Assembly: GCA_019638385.1 (NCBI GenBank)
Contig: JAHBTW010000004.1
Span: forward strand, 246,001-310,000
Reading direction: 5' to 3'
Source: Saprospiraceae bacterium
GTDB taxonomy: Bacteria > Bacteroidota > Bacteroidia > Chitinophagales > Saprospiraceae
DNA: 64,000 nucleotides
Of the stretch, positions 18,238 through 26,996 are shown piece after piece. The first letter of the stretch is position 1; every line of letters begins with the position of its first letter. The position numbers were made by a program, and so were the translations under genes. A model generated the notes under the pieces. That model saw only the letters and a program-made list of their open reading frames with translations, was not told the DNA's origin and made no database searches.

Positions 18238-19476
18238 ATGAAACGAATGCTCTTCTTACTGCCGCTTCTTGCAACAATCTTATTTTCAAACAACCTGGCG
18301 GCCTCCGGCATCCAATCGGGAAAGGATGTCATCATTGACGAGCCGGTGAACAAAAACATAACGGTGGCCGGCGGAACCATCCGCGTGGAAGCGCCCATCG
18401 GCGGCGACCTGATCTGCGCCGGCGGAGAAATCCGCATCAACAACACCGTAGGTCAGGATATACTGGCGGCCGGCGGCGATATCCAACTCAACAAAGCAGG
18501 CGGGCAGGATGTACGCCTTATCGGCGGCAAAGTGCGCGTGTCGGATAACGTACCCGGCGACCTCGTCATCACCGGCGGCGAGATATTCATTGAAGCGGGC
18601 GTCACCATCGGCGGCGACCTCATCGTGGCCGGCGGCAAAGTAATGATGGAGGGTACCGTGAAGGGCAATGCAGACGTCATGGCCGGCGAGCTGTTTCTAT
18701 CCGGTATGGTGGAAGGCGAGCTCAATGCCAAAGGCGGCCGCATAGATGTGGACGGTCAGGTGAAAGGCGTTTCCAAAATTGCAGCCGATCATATCCACCT
18801 CGGCAGCACTGCCCGGTTTGGCGGCGATGTGTCGTACTGGAGCAAGTCGGGCGCGGTTGATTTCGGCAGCGCGCTGGCCGGCAGTGCCACGGCCACGTTT
18901 ACCGAATCGCTCAAAATGAAACACACCGAATGGAAGCAAAAAAGCCGGCTCTTACAGAAGCGTCTTGCTCCGGCCGTAATAGCGTATCGCATTGCGGCGG
19001 GCGCGCTGATCATCGGCTTCCTCACGGCATTTTTTAGTGGGTTCTTTGCCCGGCACGCCGGCGGCTTGCGCCGCAAAACCGGCGCCTACATGGGCGTGGG
19101 AACCCTGTACCTCATCGGCATTCCGGTATTGGCCGGCATTGCCGCCGCCACCATCATCGGCATTCCGGCGGCGGTAGCGTTGGGTGGTGTTTATAGCGCC
19201 TCCATTGCAGTAGCGGGTGCGCTCACGGCGGTTGTGGCAGCGCACGAATTGAGCAATCGCCTTGGCCGGAATTGGAGCAAAGGACAGTTTTTTTGGGCCT
19301 CCACGGGCATTTTCATTGTGCTCAAAGTATTGGGCGCAGTGCCGTTCTTCGGCAGCCTGGCGGTGTTTGTGCTCACGGCGGTGGCCTTCGGTTATGTCAT
19401 TCAAATCATGCGCGGCAAAGTAAAACCGGAGGACAAAGCGCCCGCCGGCGAGGAGCTGATCGAGGATATCGTGTAG
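18238..19476 (+). CDS. Bactofilin-like polymer-forming membrane protein
   Basis: A 412-residue protein. A signal peptide (residues 1-22) precedes a right-handed beta-helix at about 25-215 built from repeats such as GGDLICAGGEIRI, GQDILAAGGDIQL and GGDLIVAGGKVMM, the polymer-forming (bactofilin-like) repeat. Residues about 255-400 contain five or six hydrophobic helices. The beta-helix would therefore be periplasmic and membrane-tethered, unlike classical cytoplasmic bactofilins. The start at 18238 is chosen because it places the signal peptide at the N-terminus. A strong terminator follows. Confidence 0.85.
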   Translation: MKRMLFLLPLLATILFSNNLAASGIQSGKDVIIDEPVNKNITVAGGTIRVEAPIGGDLICAGGEIRINNTVGQDILAAGGDIQLNKAGGQDVRLIGGKVRVSDNVPGDLVITGGEIFIEAGVTIGGDLIVAGGKVMMEGTVKGNADVMAGELFLSGMVEGELNAKGGRIDVDGQVKGVSKIAADHIHLGSTARFGGDVSYWSKSGAVDFGSALAGSATATFTESLKMKHTEWKQKSRLLQKRLAPAVIAYRIAAGALIIGFLTAFFSGFFARHAGGLRRKTGAYMGVGTLYLIGIPVLAGIAAATIIGIPAAVALGGVYSASIAVAGALTAVVAAHELSNRLGRNWSKGQFFWASTGIFIVLKVLGAVPFFGSLAVFVLTAVAFGYVIQIMRGKVKPEDKAPAGEELIEDIV

Positions 19477-19536
19477 GAATGATTACAGGCCGTTGAGCCT
19501 CTTGTATAATTTGCGTAAAAAACCAAGTTGAAACCG

Positions 19537-19571
19537 CTCCTGCTCTCTCCGTGAGGGCAGGAGTTTTTTTG
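19537..19571 (+). terminator. Intrinsic terminator after the bactofilin-like gene
   Basis: Stem CTCCTGCTCTC (19537-19547), loop TCCGT, stem GAGGGCAGGAG (19553-19563) with one G-T wobble, followed by seven T residues (19564-19570). A possible -7 element TAATTTTG (19572-19579) for hepT begins directly after the U-tract. Confidence 0.9.
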
Positions 19572-19583
19572 TAATTTTGCATC

Positions 19584-20000
19584 ATGGAAACTACAGGCAC
19601 CCGATGGAAACAGCGCTTCCAAAATTACGAGTCGGCATTTCTGCGCCTCAAAGAGGCAATGGAAATGGGCCAACTGAATGAATTGGAGCGCAACGGCCTC
19701 ATACAGCGCTTCGAGTTCACGCTCGATCTTTCCTGGAAAGTACTCAAGGATTATTTGGAAAATAAGGGATTCTCGTTCAAACCCTCTCCAAAAGACACAC
19801 TACGTTTGGCTCAACAGAGCGGGTTTATTGATTTTGCACAGGAACTGATTGACGGATTGGACATTCGCAATGAACTGTCTCACGATTACAGCGGCGAAAA
19901 ATTCAATGGCTCCGAACCTCGCCTGCGTACCGATGTTTTTCCTGCATTGGAACAATTGTATCACTTTTTTATCCGCGAAGGCGGCAAAACGCAAGTATGA
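19584..20000 (+). CDS. hepT: HepT-like HEPN toxin of type VII TA system
   Basis: A 138-residue all-helical protein of the HI0074 / HEPN family. The HEPN active-site pattern R-x4-H-x-Y is intact as RNELSHDY (Arg95, His100, Tyr102), and the core LIQRFEFTLDLSWKVLKDYLE is typical. In characterised pairs HepT is an RNase toxin silenced by AMPylation of this tyrosine by the partner MntA. The gene overlaps the downstream nucleotidyltransferase by four bases (ATGA). The order toxin then antitoxin fits type VII systems. Activity in this organism is inference. Confidence 0.9.
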   Translation: METTGTRWKQRFQNYESAFLRLKEAMEMGQLNELERNGLIQRFEFTLDLSWKVLKDYLENKGFSFKPSPKDTLRLAQQSGFIDFAQELIDGLDIRNELSHDYSGEKFNGSEPRLRTDVFPALEQLYHFFIREGGKTQV

Positions 20001-20320
20001 GAAATGCATTCGGCCTTACAGATCGCGATATGCGTACCATTCGGGATATTTTTAAAAAATATGCCGCGGTAAGCTGTGTATATATTTACGGTAGCCGGGC
20101 CAATGGCGATTATCACGCCGGGAGCGATATTGATCTCGCCGTAATGGACGAGGAGTTGAGCGACGAACTGATTCGCCGGATGAAAAGCGACTTTGAAGAA
20201 AGCAGCCTGCCCTACTTTGTTGATATCGTTCATTTTCCTTCTTTACAACACGAAAGCCTGAAAGAGCAAATCCGGCAAGCCGGCACTCCGTTTTACGATG
20301 CGACAACGGTTGCAGCATAA
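19997..20320 (+). CDS. mntA: MntA-like minimal nucleotidyltransferase antitoxin
   Basis: A 107-residue minimal nucleotidyltransferase. The catalytic signature GS-x10-D-x-D is complete: GSRANGDYHAGSDIDLAV with Gly32-Ser33 and Asp44/Asp46, and a third carboxylate is likely in YFVDIVHF. It pairs with the overlapping HEPN gene upstream. In known pairs it transfers AMP onto the HepT tyrosine. All catalytic residues are present, so the antitoxin should be functional. Confidence 0.9.
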   Translation: MRNAFGLTDRDMRTIRDIFKKYAAVSCVYIYGSRANGDYHAGSDIDLAVMDEELSDELIRRMKSDFEESSLPYFVDIVHFPSLQHESLKEQIRQAGTPFYDATTVAA

Positions 20321-20351
20321 CCCCAACAGTTAAATTTTTACAAAAAAAGAC

Positions 20352-20933
20352 ATGTCGGAATCAAGCACTAAAGACACACAACAAAAAAGACAGCAACAAG
20401 CCAAAGTACTGAGGGTGTTTCGCAAAGTACACCGCCTGACCGGCGCTTCGCTGTTTGTCTTTTTCTTTGTCATTGCCTTGACCGGGTTGCTGTTGGGCTG
20501 GAAAAAAAACAGCGGCGGGCTGATCCTCGCCCAATCGCACAAAGGCACTACCACCGAAATGACGAAGTGGCTCCCCATTGACAGCCTTCACACATTAGCC
20601 TGCAAAGCGCTGCACGAACAAGTGGACCCCACGCTCTCCCTCACACTCGACCGCATTGATATACGCCCCGATAAGGGTATGGTGAAATTTGTATTTGCCG
20701 ATCACTTCCAGGGACTTCAGTTGGACCTCGCCACCGGCCGGGTGCTGCACGCCGAGGAACGCCGCGCCGATTTTATTGAAAAAATACACGACGGCTCCAT
20801 CCTCGATTTTTACCTCGGAACCTCCAACGGGCCAATCAAACTCTTTTACACCACCGTGATGGGCCTTGCCTTGCTCACCTTCACCGTCACCGGGTTTTGG
20901 CTCTGGTACGGCCCCAAACGGATGCGGAAGTAG
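20352..20933 (+). CDS. PepSY-associated transmembrane protein
   Basis: A 193-residue membrane protein of the short PepSY_TM type. Transmembrane helix 1 lies at about residues 31-52 (ASLFVFFFVIALTGLLLGW) after a VFRKVHRLTG segment whose His is typical. A periplasmic region of about 110 residues contains DRIDIRPDKGMVKFVFADHFQGLQLDLATGRVL, and helix 2 lies at about 165-187, ending FWLWYGPKRMRK. Relatives act in iron or haem reduction and uptake or inhibit periplasmic enzymes. No partner is adjacent, so the role is open. Confidence 0.82.
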   Translation: MSESSTKDTQQKRQQQAKVLRVFRKVHRLTGASLFVFFFVIALTGLLLGWKKNSGGLILAQSHKGTTTEMTKWLPIDSLHTLACKALHEQVDPTLSLTLDRIDIRPDKGMVKFVFADHFQGLQLDLATGRVLHAEERRADFIEKIHDGSILDFYLGTSNGPIKLFYTTVMGLALLTFTVTGFWLWYGPKRMRK

Positions 20934-20996
20934 GATGCGCCGATAACTTTACGCTTGCTGCGGCGTTCATTTGCTATATTTAAATACAACCGACCG

Positions 20997-23261
20997 ATGT
21001 ACCGCTTTTCCCAAACTGCCGCTTTTGCGCTCGTCTTTTCTTTTGCTTTTTCCATTTCGTACGCACAGTCCTTTCCGCCCGTATTCTTTCCGGTTTCCGC
21101 CAACGGGCAGGAACTGACCAATGCGCTGGCCGGCGGGCTGAACAACCCGCAGTTGTCGGTAGTAGATTTGAATAACGACGGCATTCAGGACTTGTTTGTG
21201 TTCGACCGAAAAGGCAACGTGGTACTTACTTTTTTGCACGACGGCGTGTCCGGTTCCACTCATTATACTTATGCGCCGGAATACATTGCCGGGTTCCCGC
21301 CGCTGAGCAACTGGGCCATTCTGCGCGACTTCAACGGCGACGGCATTGCCGATATATTCACTTATTCCCACATCCCCGGCATTGACGGCATTTCCGTATA
21401 TAGGGGTTATTACGACGCCCAAAACCGCATTGCCTTCAACCGCATCCAATTCAACAATCCATTTGGCGTTATCTATTTTCCGTTGCCGAACGGCTCCCAA
21501 ACCCAACTGTTCGTTTCCACCATTGACATACCTGAAGTGGTGGACGTGGACGGCGACGGCGATCTCGACATACTCACTTTCGGCGTGGCCGGCGGATACA
21601 TGGAATACTATGCCAACCGCTCCATTGAAATGGGATTCGGAACCGATACGCTCATTTATCGCTTGGTGACGAACTGCTGGGGCGGGTTTTACGAGAGCGG
21701 ATTTACGGAAGCCGTAGATTTGGCCGCTACATCAGGGCAGTGCTACAGTCCGCTCACCGGCGAGGACGGCCCCATCGAAGTGCGCCATGCCGGCTCCACC
21801 GTAACGGCTTTTGATGCCGACGGCAATGGCAAAAAAGACCTCGTATTGGGCGATGTGTCTTTCAATAACCTCAATTTCCTCACCAACGGCGGCACGCCCC
21901 AAACCGCCTGGATGACTGCACAAGATAACTTCTTTCCTTCTTACGATGTGCCGGTACAGCTCCCGCTTTTTCCGGCGGCGTTTTATTTAGACCTCGATCA
22001 TGACGGCAAAAAAGACCTCGCCGTAGCGCCCAACGCGGCCAACGGCTCCGAAGACCGCGAAGTGCTGTGGTGGTACCGCAATATACAGGGCGTACCGCAT
22101 CATTTTGAACTACAACAACGCACCTTTTTGGTGGAAACCATGCTCGATTTCGGATCGAGTGCCAACCCTGTTTTTGCCGATGTGAACGGCGACGGATTGA
22201 CGGATATGCTGGTGGGCAACGGCTCGTACTACCTCCCGTTCGGCGCCAAAGCTGCAAGGCTTTACCTCTTTCTCAATGTGGGTACGGATACCGAACCGGC
22301 ATTTGAATTGGCAGATGAAGACTTCCTCAACATGAGCCAGTTTGCCGCTTCCACTTTCAACTATGCCCCGGCTTTCGGCGACATAGACGGCGACGGCGAT
22401 CTCGACCTGATCGTGGGCGAGGATTTCGGGCTGTTGTATTTTTTTGAAAACACTGCCGGGCCGGGCAACCCCATGCAGTTTGCACCGCACCAATACCCTT
22501 ACATGGACATAGACGTGGGCATTGCGTCTGCACCTTTCCTCTACGACATCAACGGCGACGGGCTGACGGACCTGCTCATCGGGGAGCGCAATGGCAACAT
22601 CAATTATTTTCCCAACCTCGGCACGCCGGGGCAACCCTTTTTTCAGGCGGCTGAAACCGCGCCCAATGTGCCTTTTTTCGGCCAGGTGGATGCCCGTATT
22701 CCGGGATTTCCCGAAGCCAACAGCGCGCCGGTGGTGGTGGAAGTGGACGGGCAAATGATGCTGATAACGGGCACGCAAATCGGCCGTATCGAAACCTATA
22801 TTATAGATGAATCGGATTACACCGCCGAATTTCCGGTTGTCACCGAATATTGGGGCGACATCAAGGCAGGGCTGCGCAGCCGTGTGGCGCTGGCCGATTT
22901 GAATAACAACGGGTTTCTGGAAGCAGCGGTGGGCAATGCCCGCGGCGGGCTGCAACTGTTTGGCACCGATATTCCCACGCCGGTGATCAGTTCGGTAGCC
23001 GAAAAACCGACGCCGGCGCCGGTACAGGTGTATCCCAACCCAACGGGAGGAACGCTCTTCGTCCGCATGCCCGGAGACCGGTACGAACAGGCTCTGTTCC
23101 AACTCTTTTCTGCCGATGGAAAATTGGCGCAGGAAACTCGCCGGCAGGGGCCGTTGTGGCAGGAGCGCCTGGAGGATTTGCCGGCCGGGCTGTACTTTTG
23201 GCGCATCAGCGGCTCAGGCGGAACATTTGCGGGGAAAGTAGTTTTGCAGGGAAGGCAATAG
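20997..23261 (+). CDS. T9SS-exported VCBS/FG-GAP repeat protein
   Basis: A 754-residue secreted protein. The start at 20997 gives a signal peptide ending near ISYAQS. The body carries about nine calcium-loop motifs of the FG-GAP/VCBS type (DLNNDGIQD, DFNGDGIAD, DVDGDGDLD, DADGNGKKD, DLDHDGKKD, DVNGDGLTD, DIDGDGDLD, DINGDGLTD, DLNNNGFLE), consistent with a beta-propeller at the cell surface. The last ~75 residues, from VQVYPNPTGGTLFV, are a type A T9SS sorting domain. It is immediately upstream of porX, the T9SS regulator. Confidence 0.92.
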   Translation: MYRFSQTAAFALVFSFAFSISYAQSFPPVFFPVSANGQELTNALAGGLNNPQLSVVDLNNDGIQDLFVFDRKGNVVLTFLHDGVSGSTHYTYAPEYIAGFPPLSNWAILRDFNGDGIADIFTYSHIPGIDGISVYRGYYDAQNRIAFNRIQFNNPFGVIYFPLPNGSQTQLFVSTIDIPEVVDVDGDGDLDILTFGVAGGYMEYYANRSIEMGFGTDTLIYRLVTNCWGGFYESGFTEAVDLAATSGQCYSPLTGEDGPIEVRHAGSTVTAFDADGNGKKDLVLGDVSFNNLNFLTNGGTPQTAWMTAQDNFFPSYDVPVQLPLFPAAFYLDLDHDGKKDLAVAPNAANGSEDREVLWWYRNIQGVPHHFELQQRTFLVETMLDFGSSANPVFADVNGDGLTDMLVGNGSYYLPFGAKAARLYLFLNVGTDTEPAFELADEDFLNMSQFAASTFNYAPAFGDIDGDGDLDLIVGEDFGLLYFFENTAGPGNPMQFAPHQYPYMDIDVGIASAPFLYDINGDGLTDLLIGERNGNINYFPNLGTPGQPFFQAAETAPNVPFFGQVDARIPGFPEANSAPVVVEVDGQMMLITGTQIGRIETYIIDESDYTAEFPVVTEYWGDIKAGLRSRVALADLNNNGFLEAAVGNARGGLQLFGTDIPTPVISSVAEKPTPAPVQVYPNPTGGTLFVRMPGDRYEQALFQLFSADGKLAQETRRQGPLWQERLEDLPAGLYFWRISGSGGTFAGKVVLQGRQ

Positions 23262-23362
23262 AAGAGCTATCTGAATTAAAAGCAACCGTATTTGGATTCA
23301 ATATACTAAATACCGGTTCTCCAACGTACCTTGTACTTATCATTCAAACAACCCGACGGATC

Positions 23363-24916
23363 ATGGACAAAATAAAAATTCTGTGGGCAGATGACGAAAT
23401 AGATCTGCTCAAACCCCAACTGATGTTTCTCGAAAAGCGCGGCTATGAAGTTATTACCGTGAGCAACGGCTACGATGCATTGGAAGAATGCGAACAAGAC
23501 AAAAGCATTGACGTCGTGTTTTTGGACGAGAGCATGCCCGGCCTCACGGGCCTGGAAACGCTCGGCAAGCTAAAGGCCGTCAACCCGTTGATTCCTGTTG
23601 TGATGATTACCAAAAACGAGGCCGAGCACGTCATGGAAGAGGCCATCGGCTCTCAGATTGCCGACTACCTCATCAAGCCGGTCAATCCCAACCAGATTTT
23701 GCTTTCGCTCAAAAAAATCATTGACAACAAGCGCTTGGTGCGTGAAAAAACGTCCTCCGACTACCAGCAGGAGTTCCGCCAGATTTTTATGCAAATCAAT
23801 AGCGGCCTCAACACGGAAGACTGGGTGGACGTGTACCGCAAAATCATCAACTGGGAAATCAAAATAGACGAGTCGAACTCTACCGAGATGTACGACATTC
23901 TGTCTATGCAAAAGAGCGAGGCCAATACGGAGTTCAGCAAGTTTATTGTAAAAAACTACATAGACTGGGTTCAGACCGGCAACGGCCCGGTGATGTCGAA
24001 TCAGTTGATGCGCACCAAAGTATTTCCGCACTTGCGCGAGGGCGAACCTACGCTGTTGGTATTGTTGGACAACCTGCGCTACGACCAGTGGAAAATCATT
24101 GAGCCGATTCTTTCCGAGCGCTTCCGGGTGGAGGACGAAGACTTCTTTTTCAGCATCCTGCCCACCTCTACGCAGTACAGCCGCAACGCCATTTTTTCCG
24201 GGCTGATGCCGGTGGAGATTGCCAAGCGATTCCCCGACTGGTGGAAAAACGACAATGAAGAAGGCGGCAAAAACCTACATGAGGGCGTGCTCTTTTCCGA
24301 ATTGGTGAAGCGCACTTTTCGCAAAGAAATCAAAAACGATTATGTAAAAATCACCAGCGGCAACTTAGCCCGGCAGATTCAGGACAACATCCTCAACTAC
24401 CTCAATAACGACATCACCGTCATCGTCTATAATTTCATTGACATGATGTCGCATGCGCGCACCGAAATGGAAGTGCTCAAAGAACTGGCCGGCGACGAAA
24501 AAGCCTACCGTTCCCTCACGCGCTCCTGGTTTCTCAACTCGCCGTTGTGGGCCGCCCTGCAACGCGCCGCCGACCGCAAAGTGCAGCTCATCGTCACGAC
24601 CGACCACGGCACCATCCGCGTGAACACCCCTTCTAAAGTAGTGGGCGATCGCGAAACGACCACCAACCTGCGCTACAAGGTGGGCCGCAATCTTCAGTAT
24701 GAAAAACGCGACGTGCTCGAAATTCGCGACCCGGAGAAAGCCGGCTTGCCCCGCCCCAACGTCAGTTCCGCTTTCATCTTTGCCAAAGAGGACAAGTTTT
24801 TCCTCTATCCCAACAATTACAATCACTTCAACAATTATTACAAAAACACCTTCCAACACGGCGGTATCTCTCTGGAAGAGGTCATCTGCCCGGTGGTGCG
24901 CCTCACCTCGCGGTAG
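23363..24916 (+). CDS. porX: PorX: response regulator with PglZ effector domain (T9SS control)
   Basis: A 517-residue two-domain regulator. Residues 1-120 are a CheY-like receiver with acidic pocket (WADDE), phospho-acceptor Asp55 in VVFLDESMPG and the conserved Lys in DYLIKPVNP. Residues about 200-515 are an alkaline-phosphatase-superfamily PglZ domain (VLLDNLRYDQWK, STQYSRNAIFSGLMP, TTDHGTI). PorX controls T9SS gene expression and is an oligonucleotide phosphodiesterase in studied species. The ATG at 23363 starts directly on the receiver domain. It leads a run toward DUF4292, envC-like and hflX genes; the sensor PorY is not in the window. Confidence 0.95.
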   Translation: MDKIKILWADDEIDLLKPQLMFLEKRGYEVITVSNGYDALEECEQDKSIDVVFLDESMPGLTGLETLGKLKAVNPLIPVVMITKNEAEHVMEEAIGSQIADYLIKPVNPNQILLSLKKIIDNKRLVREKTSSDYQQEFRQIFMQINSGLNTEDWVDVYRKIINWEIKIDESNSTEMYDILSMQKSEANTEFSKFIVKNYIDWVQTGNGPVMSNQLMRTKVFPHLREGEPTLLVLLDNLRYDQWKIIEPILSERFRVEDEDFFFSILPTSTQYSRNAIFSGLMPVEIAKRFPDWWKNDNEEGGKNLHEGVLFSELVKRTFRKEIKNDYVKITSGNLARQIQDNILNYLNNDITVIVYNFIDMMSHARTEMEVLKELAGDEKAYRSLTRSWFLNSPLWAALQRAADRKVQLIVTTDHGTIRVNTPSKVVGDRETTTNLRYKVGRNLQYEKRDVLEIRDPEKAGLPRPNVSSAFIFAKEDKFFLYPNNYNHFNNYYKNTFQHGGISLEEVICPVVRLTSR

Positions 24917-24936
24917 GCTTGTGAAACAATAAAAAT

Positions 24937-25719
24937 ATGCAACACAGACACATTGTATTTTTCCTTTTGCTGAGCGCTGTTATCAGTGCATCTTCCTGCG
25001 GCGCTTCCCGCAAAGCGGGCAGGACAGGCGGCCTTTCCGAAAAATCGTCAGAAGGACTGCTCAAAGCCCTGGCCGCCCGCAAGTGGGATGCCGAGTGGTT
25101 TGATGCCAAAGCCAAATTGGATGTGGACGACGGCCGTCAATCGGTGAAAGCCAACGCGGTGATTCGCATGAAAAAAGGCGAGTTCGTGTGGGTTTCCATC
25201 AAAAAATTCGGTTTTGAGGCAGCGCGGGCTTTGATTCGCAAAGACTCGGTTTTTGTGGTCAACCGTTTGAACAACGAGTATTACGCCGAGCCGATCAGCT
25301 TCCTCACCAAAGAGTACAACATTCCGGCTGATTTATCCACGTTGCAAAACCTGTTGTTCGGCAACCCGGTATTTCTTTCCACGGCCGGTTTTCTGTTTGA
25401 AGACAAAGTAACGCACTACGAACTCTCCGGAAAGGGCGGCGGTATGGATAGCCGCTACCGGATAAACAGCGCCGATCTGACGCTCCAACACATTGGTTTT
25501 GAAGATAAAGAGGAACAACGCACCATTCAATGCGGGTTTGGAGAATATGCGCCCCTTGTGGAGAATCGGAACTTTTCCTACCTTCGTTCAATTGAAATGA
25601 ACAGCCCGGCCACCGGCCGCGTATCGGTAGGGCTTCAGTTTTCTGATGTGGTGTTGAATGTTCCAAAGGATGTAAAATTTGAGATACCCGACAAATACAC
25701 ACGCGTTAGCGCCAAATAA
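24937..25719 (+). CDS. DUF4292 lipoprotein
   Basis: A 260-residue lipoprotein: hydrophobic signal with lipobox ending in Cys21 (SASSC), then a beta-rich domain (AKLDVDDGRQSVKANAVIRMKKGEFVWVSIK, FEAARALIRKDSVFVVNRLNNEYY) characteristic of DUF4292. The fold resembles LolA/LolB-type half-barrels, so lipid or lipoprotein handling is possible (inference). It begins 20 bp after porX and its 3' end overlaps the next gene, so it is part of that operon. Confidence 0.88.
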   Translation: MQHRHIVFFLLLSAVISASSCGASRKAGRTGGLSEKSSEGLLKALAARKWDAEWFDAKAKLDVDDGRQSVKANAVIRMKKGEFVWVSIKKFGFEAARALIRKDSVFVVNRLNNEYYAEPISFLTKEYNIPADLSTLQNLLFGNPVFLSTAGFLFEDKVTHYELSGKGGGMDSRYRINSADLTLQHIGFEDKEEQRTIQCGFGEYAPLVENRNFSYLRSIEMNSPATGRVSVGLQFSDVVLNVPKDVKFEIPDKYTRVSAK

Positions 25720-26956
25720 ACGGCGCAGGATAAATGCCTCCACCTATACCGGCTTTATCTTTCTGGTCATGCTGTCCCTATTGGCGCTGCCCTCACAGGC
25801 TGCCGGGCAGTCGCGCAAAGAATTGGAAGACAAGCGTCTCAAGCTCATTGAGGATATAGACCGCACCAACAAAAAACTTCAGGAAACTCAAAAAACAAAA
25901 GCCGCTGCATTGGGGCGCTATATGGCCCTCAAATCTCAGGTAGCCAAACGGCAGCAGTTGGTAGCCACCATGCGACAGGAGATTGTTCAGGCCGATTCGG
26001 CCATCGCGGGCAGTGAAGCGCTGAGCATCGCGCTCAACGACGACCTTGAGCGCCTGCGCCGCGAGTATGCCCAAACCCTTCGCGCGGCTTATCGCGTCAA
26101 GCTCCAGCAAAGCTGGGTGGCATTCTTGTTTTCTGCCGACAATTTCAATCACGTTTTTCGCCGCCGGCAGTACATGCGTCAGTACGACCGTCACCGCCGT
26201 CGGCAGGCTGCCCTCATCGCGGAAACCCAACAGGCGCTTGCCGTGAAAGTGGAACAATTGGAGCGCTACAAAGCAGAGCAACAGCGCCTGCTCGCCGCCA
26301 CACAGCAACAGGGCGAAATACTCCGCAGCGAAATGCAGGACAAAGACCGCGCGCTTCAGTCGCTCAAAGCCGATGAAAATCAATTGGTAAAAGAACTCGA
26401 ACGCCGCGAAAAAGAGCGCGAGCGTTTCAGCGCCGCCATTGAAGCCGTCATCCGGGAAGAAATGGCGCAAAAACGCCGCGAGGCCCGCACTTCTACCGCT
26501 ATCACCTCCCCGGCTACCCGAAAGAATACGACGACGGCGGCTGAATCAAAAGCCGACAACAGCGCCTTCGCACAGCGCCGGGGCAACTTGTCGTGGCCTG
26601 TATCCGGCGGGCGCATCAGCCGGCCGTTCGGCCCGCAGCCGCACCCCACGCTCAGAGATGTGACGGTGCCCAACAATGGAGTGGACATCCATGCCGGCGC
26701 CGGCGCCGATGTAAAGGCTGTTTATGAAGGCAAGGTAGTGGGCGTGCAGTTTGTACCCGGCTACCAAAACATGGTCATTTTGCAACACGGCGCCTATTAC
26801 ACCGTTTATTCCAACATTGCCAGTTTATTAGTCAATCGCGACGATCAGGTAAGCGCCGGGCAGGTAATAGGCCGGCTCGGACAGGAAGACCTCCACTTTG
26901 AAGTATGGCGGGAAAAGCAACGGCTCAACCCCGCTCAATGGCTCGGCAAACGATAA
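25679..26956 (+). CDS. EnvC-like amidase activator with degenerate LytM domain
   Basis: A 425-residue periplasmic protein: signal peptide, coiled coil of about 220 residues, and a C-terminal M23/LytM domain (about 305-425). The usual zinc and catalytic residues are partly lost: the H-x-G-x-D site reads NNGVDI and the Y-x-H site reads YSNI, while LHFEVW keeps its His. This is the pattern of EnvC-type activators of cell-wall amidases during division. A TTG start at 25679, overlapping the DUF4292 gene, is preferred because it supplies the KRRR charge cluster before the hydrophobic signal core; the first in-frame ATG (25769) would remove it. Confidence 0.85.
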   Translation: MRYPTNTHALAPNKRRRINASTYTGFIFLVMLSLLALPSQAAGQSRKELEDKRLKLIEDIDRTNKKLQETQKTKAAALGRYMALKSQVAKRQQLVATMRQEIVQADSAIAGSEALSIALNDDLERLRREYAQTLRAAYRVKLQQSWVAFLFSADNFNHVFRRRQYMRQYDRHRRRQAALIAETQQALAVKVEQLERYKAEQQRLLAATQQQGEILRSEMQDKDRALQSLKADENQLVKELERREKERERFSAAIEAVIREEMAQKRREARTSTAITSPATRKNTTTAAESKADNSAFAQRRGNLSWPVSGGRISRPFGPQPHPTLRDVTVPNNGVDIHAGAGADVKAVYEGKVVGVQFVPGYQNMVILQHGAYYTVYSNIASLLVNRDDQVSAGQVIGRLGQEDLHFEVWREKQRLNPAQWLGKR

Positions 26957-26996
26957 TAATAAACCCGGTTTTACACCCGGAAACTCAACAAACACT

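Noticed and set aside
22110..23102. 330-codon open frame on the minus strand opposite the VCBS-repeat gene
   Set aside because: Its composition mirrors the coding strand, it has no family signature, and the plus-strand gene has signal peptide, nine calcium-loop motifs and T9SS domain.
26580..26956. Active M23 endopeptidase call for the EnvC-like protein
   Set aside because: Two of the expected His residues are Asn, so an activator rather than an enzyme is the better call.
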